Part shown: positions 57,826 to 64,000 of the stretch, piece by piece
Numbering within the stretch: the stretch's first letter is position 1
Layout of the letters: each line of letters starts with the position of its first letter
Assembly: GCF_003177035.1 (NCBI RefSeq)
Contig: NZ_CP029488.1
Location: 2,480,001-2,544,000 of the forward strand
Reading direction: 5' to 3'
From: Salinisphaera sp. LB1
Lineage (GTDB): Bacteria > Pseudomonadota > Gammaproteobacteria > Nevskiales > Salinisphaeraceae
DNA length: 64,000 nucleotides
The notes under the pieces: model-generated
Databases searched by the model: none
What the model saw: the letters and a program-made list of their open reading frames with translations, nothing else
What the model was told of the DNA's origin: nothing
Made by a program: the position numbers and the translations under genes

Positions 57826-58852
57826 CGGGCAGGCCACAGAGCCGCCGCGGGTATGGGTGCTGCTGGGCGAGGGCGCCGGCGGGAACGCCCAGATGATCGC
57901 GCTGGCGGAGGCGCTCGGCTGGCCCTACGAGACACGCCAGTTGTCGTGGAACCGGCTCAATCATCTGCCCAACCCGATCATCGGCGCCCGGGCCTGCACG
58001 CTCGACCGGGCCGCCGATACGCTGGCCGCGCCATGGCCCGATCTGGTGATAGCGGCTTCGCGCCGCTCGGCGCCGATCGCGCGCTGGATCAAGAAACAAT
58101 CGGGCGGGCGGACGAAACTCGTGCATCTGCTGCATACGCAGATGCCATTGCATCATTTCGACCTGGTGGTCACGCTGGCCCAGTTCCGTGTGCCGGATGC
58201 GCCCAACGTGCAGCGCAACACGCTGCCGCTCAACGTGGTGGCGCCCGAGCGGCAGGCCGAGGCTGCCGATCGCTGGCAGGGCCGGCTGGCCGCGTTGCCG
58301 CGCCCGTGGATCGCGGTGCTGGTCGGTGGCAACAGCTCAAGCTACAGGCTGGATGCCGCCACCGCGGCGCGCCTTGGCCGGCAGGCCGATGCCGCAGCGC
58401 GCGAGGCGGGCGGGAGTCTGCTGGTCACGACCAGCCGGCGTACCCCGACCGCGGCAGCCGAGGCCCTGGTGGCAGCGATTGACGTGCCGGCGGAGATCTA
58501 TCGCTGGCGATCGGGCGATGCCGACAACCCATACGGCGCGTTCCTGGCGCTCGCGGATCGCTTCATTGTCACCGGCGACAGCGCCTCGCTGCCGGCCGAG
58601 GCTGCGGCCACCGGCCGGCCCGTGCGTTTGTTCGAATGGCCTGCGAAAAAACAAGTCAGGCGTGGATCCGGCACGCTCGCACGCTGGCATCAGCGGCTGG
58701 TGTATTGGGGCTGGTTGAAGCCTCGCCGCGATTTCGGCGCCTTTCATGCCACCCTCCGGGCGGCCGGTTTGGTCGATAACGCGACCCCGGCCGCCGTGCC
58801 GGACGACATGGCGGCTACCGTGGCTCGCATCCAGGCGCTGTTCGCGAATTGA
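57815..58852 (+). CDS. ELM1/GtrOC1-family putative glycosyltransferase
   Basis: 345 aa from the ATG at 57815, overlapping the upstream stop by 11 nt. DUF1022 signatures: VWVLLGEGAGGNAQMIALAEALGW, DLVIAASRRSAPIARWI, VLVGGNSSSYRLDAATA, LVTTSRRTPTAA and IVTGDSASLPAEAAATGRPV. It is a paralogue of the C-terminal part of the preceding protein. Mitochondrial fission factor ELM1 belongs to this family by sequence, but bacterial members are thought to be sugar transferases. Confidence 0.8.
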   Translation: MPASGQATEPPRVWVLLGEGAGGNAQMIALAEALGWPYETRQLSWNRLNHLPNPIIGARACTLDRAADTLAAPWPDLVIAASRRSAPIARWIKKQSGGRTKLVHLLHTQMPLHHFDLVVTLAQFRVPDAPNVQRNTLPLNVVAPERQAEAADRWQGRLAALPRPWIAVLVGGNSSSYRLDAATAARLGRQADAAAREAGGSLLVTTSRRTPTAAAEALVAAIDVPAEIYRWRSGDADNPYGAFLALADRFIVTGDSASLPAEAAATGRPVRLFEWPAKKQVRRGSGTLARWHQRLVYWGWLKPRRDFGAFHATLRAAGLVDNATPAAVPDDMAATVARIQALFAN

Positions 58853-58907
58853 ATGCATTTGGACGTGGCCTTATTCTTTCTTCCCCCTGACGCGACTTGG
58901 CGTGTAA

Positions 58908-59633
58908 GTGATGCAATATCTTGACTTCGAACGACTGTCCCAGATCGAAACCAGCGAGTTCCGGAACGCGTATCCCTATCCCTGGCTCAATCCGGCGGCA
59001 CTGTTGACCGACGCGGCCTACGACAAGCTGTACGAGACCCTGCCGACGGTCGACCAGATGGTTCCCAGCTTCGGCGTGAAACGCTCGCACGGGCAGAAGC
59101 CCCATGACCGCTACGCGCTGGAATACGACGAAAGCCTGGATATTGATCCAGCCTGGCATCAGTTCGTCGCGGAACTGAAGAGCGACCAGTACCACGCGTT
59201 TATCAAGCGAATGTTCGGTCGCGGCCGTTTCAAGCTCAATTTCCATTGGCACTATGCCCCGACGGGCAGCTCGGTGTCGCCGCATTGCGATGCCACACGC
59301 AAGCTGGGTTCGCATATTTTCTATTTCAGCCCGCCGAGTGTCTGGAAGCCGGAATGGGGCGGCGATACCGTCATTCTCGATGACCACGGGCGCTTCAGCC
59401 GCAAGTCGGCACCGGATTTTTCGGATTTCGATCAGGCGTTCGCCGGCGAGAGCATCGGCAACTACAGCCTGCTGTTTCAGCGCCAGGAACGCTCCTGGCA
59501 CGGGGTGCGCGAGATCAATTGCCCCGAAGGCATGTATCGCAAGGTTTTCATCGTGGTGATCAACGATCGTCTGCGCGCCGGCATCCGGCGGCTCAAGGGA
59601 CGCCTGGCGGGGGAAGCGCGCCGGGATGTCTGA
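58908..59633 (+). CDS. 2OG-Fe(II) oxygenase (prolyl-4-hydroxylase-like)
   Basis: 241 aa (GTG 58908 or ATG 58911). Jelly-roll dioxygenase with HxD at 126-128 (VSPHCDATRK), distal His198 (RSWHGV) and Arg of the 2-oxoglutarate site in MYRKVFIVVIND. NFHWHYAPTGSSVSPHCD is typical of the P4H-like group. Substrate unknown; in this cluster a sugar or lipid moiety is as likely as a protein. It overlaps the sulfotransferase-like gene by 8 nt. Confidence 0.8.
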   Translation: MMQYLDFERLSQIETSEFRNAYPYPWLNPAALLTDAAYDKLYETLPTVDQMVPSFGVKRSHGQKPHDRYALEYDESLDIDPAWHQFVAELKSDQYHAFIKRMFGRGRFKLNFHWHYAPTGSSVSPHCDATRKLGSHIFYFSPPSVWKPEWGGDTVILDDHGRFSRKSAPDFSDFDQAFAGESIGNYSLLFQRQERSWHGVREINCPEGMYRKVFIVVINDRLRAGIRRLKGRLAGEARRDV

Positions 59634-60642
59634 GCCGGTACGACGCGGCGACGACATCGGCGCGGCAGCGCCGCCGCCCGATCCGGAGCGCGCCACGGTC
59701 GTCGTGGTACTGGGCGCTGGTCGGAGCGGCACTAGCGCGATCACGCGCGGCCTGGCCGCGCTCGGCGTCGATCTCGGCGATAAGCTGCGCGCGGGCAGCG
59801 GCAAGAATCCGACCGGGTTTTTCGAAGACCTGGACTGTCTGGCGATTGCCAAGAAGCTCAAGCAGCGGCTCGGTATTCGCGGTCACAGCCTGCGTCTCAT
59901 CGATGAGGCCGAGTGGCACAAGGCCGGGCTGCAATCGCTCGTCGCCGAGGCCGCCGGGCTGTGGCGGCCGCGCTTCGGTGCCACGCCGCTCTGGGGCTAT
60001 AAATACGCGCGTACCTTGCGCACGCTGCCCTTCTGGGCGCAGTTGCACGATGCACTCGATCTGGACGTGCGCTATCTCGTCGCGCTGCGCAACCCACTGT
60101 CGGTGGCCCGGTCGCGCGCCCGGATCAACCCGCAGCGCGGCCGTCAGGTCTGGTCCGACCTGGAGTGGCTGGTCAATGTCGTTCCGTATTTCGCTACCGT
60201 CATGGAGCGGCCGTGCGCGGTGGTGGACTTCGACCGGATGATGGCCGCGCCGCAAGCCCAGCTCGCCCGGGTTGCCCGCGATCTGGGATTGCCGACAGGC
60301 GCGGCCGAGCGTGCCGGCATCGAAGAGTACGCCACCCGGTTTCTACAGCAGGACAAGCCCAGCACGCGGTTCACACGCGACGACCTGTGGGCCGACCCGC
60401 AAGTCAACCGCTGGACCGCCGAGGGCTACACCTTGTTGAACAAGGTGGCGAACGACGAACTGCGCCTCGACGATGCCGAGTTCGTCGACCGATGGTCGCA
60501 CGTGCACGCTGCGGTGACCGACCTCGGCCCGCTGTTGTCCGAATTCGATTACCTGCGTGGCCAACTCGTGCGCGCAGGTTGGAATCCGGCGAGCCCTTTC
60601 GAGCAGGCACGACAGGTCTGGCGGGATCTGCGGAGTCGTTAG
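59626..60642 (+). CDS. Sulfotransferase-fold family protein
   Basis: 338 aa. N-terminal PAPS-type P-loop VVVLGAGRSGTSAITRGLAALGV with GAGRSGTS at 30-37, GKNPTGFFED (GyfE-like segment), and the 3'-phosphate-binding RNPLSVARSRARINPQR near 157-173. Bacterial proteins of this type often modify surface glycans or lipids. With its neighbours it could sulfate the lipid head group; transferase activity is inferred only. Confidence 0.75.
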   Translation: MSEPVRRGDDIGAAAPPPDPERATVVVVLGAGRSGTSAITRGLAALGVDLGDKLRAGSGKNPTGFFEDLDCLAIAKKLKQRLGIRGHSLRLIDEAEWHKAGLQSLVAEAAGLWRPRFGATPLWGYKYARTLRTLPFWAQLHDALDLDVRYLVALRNPLSVARSRARINPQRGRQVWSDLEWLVNVVPYFATVMERPCAVVDFDRMMAAPQAQLARVARDLGLPTGAAERAGIEEYATRFLQQDKPSTRFTRDDLWADPQVNRWTAEGYTLLNKVANDELRLDDAEFVDRWSHVHAAVTDLGPLLSEFDYLRGQLVRAGWNPASPFEQARQVWRDLRSR

Positions 60643-61128
60643 CTGCCCAGCAGGTCGCCGGGCTGAAAAACCAGTGGCTCCGGACTCCATGCCGCTTGAG
60701 CGTGAAAATCGAACGGGTTCCGTCCCTTTAACGTCTTGAGTTTTGGCCTCCAGTCGGGAGCGATGACAGACGGGGCGCGACCGCACTCGTCCGGATGTGC
60801 CCCGCTGGCGGCCTGTCTTTCGGTTGCTGCCGGATTTTTCGTTGATCAGGCCCGGGCGGGCGCGCCCAATATTCAGGGTAGCCGGCTCACTTTTTGGCCC
60901 CCAGACAGCATGCGAGTCGCCGTTCCCGGATTTCCCGGAAACGAAGTCCTCTGTATTTGATGTACCGGCGCTTGGAAGCGCTGGTGTTTCGGCATTGCCG
61001 CGGCAGTGCAATGCAGGCCATGTCTTCCGGGTTAAACTACCCGGCAGTTGCAAGGGACGAATCGACGGATGCCGTGATGGGCAAATCTGTATGTACAATA
61101 CAGATATTATGCTAGTAGGTTTATTTTT
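60643..61128. other. 486-bp spacer before the ABC exporter: hairpins and a palindrome
   Basis: No credible gene. A 10-bp stem with a 2-nt turn (ACCGGCGCTT/AAGCGCTGGT, 60964-60985), a 6-bp inverted repeat CCGGGT/ACCCGG (61027-61032, 61039-61044) and the palindrome at 61085-61105 are the only structures. The last 60 bp are AT-rich and contain TATTAT (61105-61110) as a likely -10. A 9-codon ATG frame (MLVGLFLCE) ends just past the transporter start. Confidence 0.45.
61085..61105. promoter_or_regulatory. Perfect 8-bp inverted repeat upstream of ABC exporter
   Basis: ATCTGTAT, 5-nt spacer, ATACAGAT, directly adjoining a TATTAT hexamer and 23 bp from the transporter start. Typical geometry for a dimeric repressor. 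The CTGT...ACAG core has a 9-nt spacer, one more than the LexA consensus. Confidence 0.4.
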
Positions 61129-62841
61129 GTGCGAATAATTCAAGACCTTTTCAAACGCTACCCGGGACAGTGTCTGATCGTTTGGGTCTGTCTGGTGGTG
61201 TCGAGCATTGCTGAAGGTCTGAGCCTGTCGACACTGCTGCCGGTGCTGTCGATTGCCACCGGCAATTCGTCGCACATGGTGAACGGCAAGACTCAGGATT
61301 TTCTCAGCCAGGGACTGCACTGGCTGTCCATCAGTCCCACGGTTGCGGCCATGATCGGTATCGTGCTGGTGGGGCTGGTGTTCAAGGCCGTACTCACCCT
61401 CTTGGCCTATCGGCAGGTCGGCTATACCGTGGCGGCGATCGCCACCGAGGGGCGGTTGAAGTTTCTGCGTGCGCTATCGTCCTCGCGCTGGGAATACTTC
61501 CTCAGTCAGCGTACCGGCCGACTGTCGAACACAATTTCGACCGAGGCCTCGAACAGTGCCGATGCCTTTCAGAGCATGGCCAATCTGGTCTCACTCGCCT
61601 CGCAATCGGCCGTGTTCCTGTCGGTTGCATTGCTGATCAACTGGAAGGTCGCTGTGCTGGCCATGCTCATTGGCGCGGCTATCTTCGGCCTGCTCAAGAT
61701 CATGGTGTCCATATCGCGCGATGCCGGTGCGCGCCAAACGAATTCGTTCCAGCAACTGATGGCATTGTTGACCGATTCACTGGCTTCGCTCAAGCCGTTG
61801 AAGTCGATGGCGAGAGAAGGCCAGATCGATCGCATGCTGGAGCGCCAGACACGTGAGCTGAACAGCGCCCTGCGGACCCGGGTCATGGCCCAGGAGGCGC
61901 TCAAGGCACTCCAGGAATTGCTGATCGGGGCGGTTCTGGTCGCCGGCGTCGGGGCTTCGCTGCTGATCTGGAAGTTGCAGCTGTCCGAGATCATGGTGCT
62001 CACCATTGTGCTTGCGCGCATGCTGACGCGTTTGAGCAAGGTGCAGCAGGAATACCAGAAGATGGCATCGCGTGAGGCGTTTTACTGGGCCATGTACGAG
62101 CAGATCGAAAATGCCCAGGCGGCTCGGGAGATGCCGTTCGGCAGCCGTCAGCCGAGCCTGGAGCAGGGCGTCACGCTGGAGGACGTGGGTTTCGGCTACC
62201 AGGGCAAGCAGGTTCTCAGCGATATCAATCTGCGGATCCCGGCCGGCGAGTTCACCACCCTGATCGGGTTTTCCGGTGCCGGCAAGACCACGCTGGTCGA
62301 TTTGATCATCGGGCTGTTGCGTTCCGACGAGGGCCGGATTCTGATCGATGGCGTGCCGATCGACGAGATCGACATCCAGGCCTGGCGTTCGATGATCGGG
62401 TATGTGCCGCAGGACACGATCCTGTTGCACGACACGATTTACAACAATGTAGTGGTCGGCGACGAGAGCCTGTCCGAGGAGGCCGCCATCGAAGCACTCA
62501 AGCGCGCCGGTGCCTGGCGCTTCATCAGCGCTCTTGCCGACGGTATTCACACCAATGTCGGCGAGCACGGCGGGCGGTTGTCGGGCGGTCAGCGTCAACG
62601 CGTGGTCATTGCCCGTGCGCTGGTGCATCAGCCCCGCCTGCTCATACTCGACGAGGCAACCAGCGCGCTCGATCCGGAAACCGAGGCGGCGGTGAGCGCC
62701 ACGCTGGCGGATTTGGGCAAGGATTACACGATCCTGGCGGTGTCCCACCGCGCCGCTTTGACCGAACGTTCGAACCGGGTGTATCGCCTGGATCAGGGGA
62801 CGGCGCGTCTGGATACGGTGCCGACTCGCGCCAGCGCCTGA
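61129..62841 (+). CDS. MsbA-like ABC exporter (fused membrane and ATPase domains)
   Basis: 570 aa, GTG start at 61129. Six membrane segments in residues about 15-300 followed by an ATPase domain: Walker A GFSGAGKT (380-387), GYVPQDTILLHDTIYNNV, signature RLSGGQRQRVVIARAL and Walker B LLILDEATSALD. Type IV exporter fold as in MsbA, half-transporters of lipid or glycan flippases. As the last gene of the accessory block it is a good candidate to flip the finished sphingolipid or glycolipid. It ends 16 bp before the convergent dciA. Confidence 0.88.
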   Translation: MRIIQDLFKRYPGQCLIVWVCLVVSSIAEGLSLSTLLPVLSIATGNSSHMVNGKTQDFLSQGLHWLSISPTVAAMIGIVLVGLVFKAVLTLLAYRQVGYTVAAIATEGRLKFLRALSSSRWEYFLSQRTGRLSNTISTEASNSADAFQSMANLVSLASQSAVFLSVALLINWKVAVLAMLIGAAIFGLLKIMVSISRDAGARQTNSFQQLMALLTDSLASLKPLKSMAREGQIDRMLERQTRELNSALRTRVMAQEALKALQELLIGAVLVAGVGASLLIWKLQLSEIMVLTIVLARMLTRLSKVQQEYQKMASREAFYWAMYEQIENAQAAREMPFGSRQPSLEQGVTLEDVGFGYQGKQVLSDINLRIPAGEFTTLIGFSGAGKTTLVDLIIGLLRSDEGRILIDGVPIDEIDIQAWRSMIGYVPQDTILLHDTIYNNVVVGDESLSEEAAIEALKRAGAWRFISALADGIHTNVGEHGGRLSGGQRQRVVIARALVHQPRLLILDEATSALDPETEAAVSATLADLGKDYTILAVSHRAALTERSNRVYRLDQGTARLDTVPTRASA

Positions 62842-62857
62842 CGGCGCGCGGGCGGTT

Positions 62858-63313
62858 TCAGTCCGGCGGTTCGCTGCGCCCGGCGGCCGCCAGTCGCCGC
62901 AAGGCCTCGGCCAGCGCGGCGTCGTCGATATAGGCGGCAGTCTGTTTCAGGTGTTTCTGCGTATCGGTCGACAGATAACGCGCGCGTTGTACGGGCCGGA
63001 AGGGCCCGAGATTGACCGGACGCACCTTGATGCGAATCCCGTTCACCTGCAGCTGCATGCGCTGGGCGAGCGCGCGCGCGAGCTGTTGTTCCATGTAGCG
63101 AAGACGCGTTGCCCAGGCGGCGCTGGCGACATGTAGCCGCAGGTGGTGGCTCTCGTAGGCCGCCACTTGTATGTGCGGCGCGGCTGCTTCGGGCAGGATC
63201 TCGAGCAGCGCGGCGCGAATGCGCGCCAGAAAACGTGCCCGCCCGAGGATATCGGCTACATCCGGGGCGGCGATGTGCAGCAGGGACTGGATTGATTGCG
63301 GAGCCGACCCCAT
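62858..63313 (-). CDS. dciA: DUF721 / DciA family protein
   Basis: About 151 aa if started at 63313 (MGSAPQSIQSLL); an upstream ATG at 63400 would add 29 proline-rich residues and has no better support. The DUF721 core is visible as HHLRLHVASAAWATRLRYMEQQLARAL and VNGIRIKVRPVNL. DciA is the predominant bacterial replicative-helicase operator. Its place beside secA and downstream of lpxC is usual in gammaproteobacteria; here the accessory block separates it from lpxC. Confidence 0.88.
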   Translation of the reverse strand: MGSAPQSIQSLLHIAAPDVADILGRARFLARIRAALLEILPEAAAPHIQVAAYESHHLRLHVASAAWATRLRYMEQQLARALAQRMQLQVNGIRIKVRPVNLGPFRPVQRARYLSTDTQKHLKQTAAYIDDAALAEALRRLAAAGRSEPPD

Positions 63314-63427
63314 GTCCTGATGTTGTAATGAGCGTTGGGCATCAATCGTAGCAGTTCGGATCGGCGGAGGCGGGCGGTGTGGCATCGTCCGGCGCAGCAC
63401 GACCGTGCGGCGAGTACGGTCGGTGTC

Positions 63428-63456
63428 TTAAAGCGATGCACCGGCTGCGTTATCAT
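63428..63456 (+). promoter_or_regulatory. Candidate secA promoter
   Basis: TTAAAG (63428-63433), 17-bp spacer, TATCAT (63451-63456), 54 bp before the secA ATG. The -35 is weak. Confidence 0.35.
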
Positions 63457-63510
63457 CCGTCTTTTGCCGACAATCCGTCGGCCGCCGGCCGGGCCAGACC
63501 ACGAGGGTTC

Positions 63511-64000
63511 ATGAGCAATTTTCTGACCAAACTGATCGGCAGTCGCAACCAGCGCGTCGTCAAGCGCATGCGCAAGGTCGTCGATGCCATCAATGCCCGT
63601 GAGGCCGACTTCGAGGGGGTGTCAGACGAGCAGCTGGCGGCCAAGACCGAGGCGTTCCGCCAGCGGCTGGCAGACGGGGCGAGCCTCGACGACCTCCTGG
63701 AGGACGCCTTCGCCGTGGTGCGCGAGGCCGCCAAGCGTGTGCTCGGCATGCGTCATTTCGACGTGCAATTGGTCGGTGGTCAAGTATTGCACCAGGGCAA
63801 GATCGCCGAGATGAAGACCGGCGAGGGCAAGACGCTGGTCGCCACGCTGACCACGTACCTGAACGCGCTCGAGGGCAAGGGCGTGCACATCATCACGGTC
63901 AACGACTATCTGGCCTCGCGCGACGCCGAGTGGATGGGCCGGCTATATCGTTTCCTCGGCTTGAGCGTCGGCGTGATCTATTCGGGCCAGGACACCGAAT
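63511..64000 (+). CDS. secA: Preprotein translocase ATPase SecA, 5' part
   Basis: First 163 codons of SecA, motor of Sec-dependent export, running off the right edge. N-terminal [20 protein letters not shown], then [32 protein letters not shown] with the Walker A of nucleotide-binding domain 1, and [22 protein letters not shown]. Divergent from dciA. Confidence 0.97.
   Translation, partial: MSNFLTKLIGSRNQRVVKRMRKVVDAINAREADFEGVSDEQLAAKTEAFRQRLADGASLDDLLEDAFAVVREAAKRVLGMRHFDVQLVGGQVLHQGKIAEMKTGEGKTLVATLTTYLNALEGKGVHIITVNDYLASRDAEWMGRLYRFLGLSVGVIYSGQDTE

Noticed and set aside
55477-57837. 786-codon open frame on the minus strand
   Set aside because: Antisense shadow of the GT8-ELM1 gene in high-GC DNA; no motif or ribosome binding site, whereas the plus-strand frame has clear domains.
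61087-61103. LexA box at the ABC exporter
   Set aside because: CTGT and ACAG are separated by 9 nt instead of 8; kept as a palindrome of unknown regulator.

Overview
The window is a chromosomal segment of a high-GC gammaproteobacterium. This follows from the rpoN/lpt/kds block, an rnpB-mraZ-dcw block ending in ftsZ-lpxC, a DUF721/DciA gene beside secA, and divergent lpoA/rsmI. No ribosomal RNA is present, so a finer placement is a guess; a Salinisphaera- or Nevskia-like lineage would fit. Almost all of it is ordinary core genome. The exception is a block of about 19 kb (44.0-62.8 kb) placed between lpxC and dciA-secA, genes that are usually close together.

Layout. 0-2.8 kb: a GlrK/QseE-type histidine kinase cut by the left edge, diverging from pmbA. 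2.9-14.5 kb, minus strand: one long head-to-tail series kdsD-kdsC-lptC-lptA-lptB-rpoN-hpf-ptsN-hprK-rapZ-EIIA-ptsH-ptsI-mgtE. It joins Kdo synthesis and LPS export to sigma-54 and a regulatory PTS that has an HPr kinase but no sugar permease here. 14.5-14.8 kb: a 301-bp MITE-like element with 22-bp terminal inverted repeats abuts the kdsD start; a diverged half copy lies between lpoA and rsmI. 14.9-21.8 kb, plus strand: an ABC-2 exporter, ibaG-murA-hisG-hisD, and sspA-sspB. 21.8-24.8 kb, minus strand: lpoA-yraN-diaA. 25.0-26.5 kb: rsmI and RNase P RNA. 26.9-43.8 kb: the dcw cluster mraZ-rsmH-ftsL-ftsI-murE-murF-mraY-murD-ftsW-murG-murC-ftsQ-ftsA-ftsZ, then lpxC and a strong terminator. murB and ddlB are missing; their slot holds a 35-codon ORF coupled at both ends.

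The accessory block reads as a bacterial sphingolipid (ceramide) locus. On the minus strand a ceramide-synthase-like GNAT acyltransferase, a MobA-like NTP transferase, a DAG-kinase-family lipid kinase and a nucleotidyltransferase form an operon, a plausible N-acylation and anionic head-group module. Diverging from it are a fatty acyl-AMP ligase, a CerR-type epimerase/reductase, an acyl carrier protein, serine palmitoyltransferase, an SDR and an AspH/LpxO-type hydroxylase, which together would build and hydroxylate the long-chain base and ceramide. An LpxL-like acyltransferase, two ELM1/GtrOC1-family proteins (one fused to a GT8-like domain), a 2OG-Fe(II) oxygenase, a sulfotransferase-fold protein and an MsbA-like ABC exporter follow and could decorate and export the lipid. 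The oddest feature is that the cerR frame has no stop before spt: it runs out of frame through the whole acp gene into spt, and spt has CTG where its start codon should be.

Other points are a LexA-type box followed by a terminator between rnpB and mraZ (a possible SOS-controlled small RNA) and a Glu-to-Gln change in the HX4E motif of the LpxL-like protein. The window ends inside secA. All family assignments come from reading the sequence; no database search was run.
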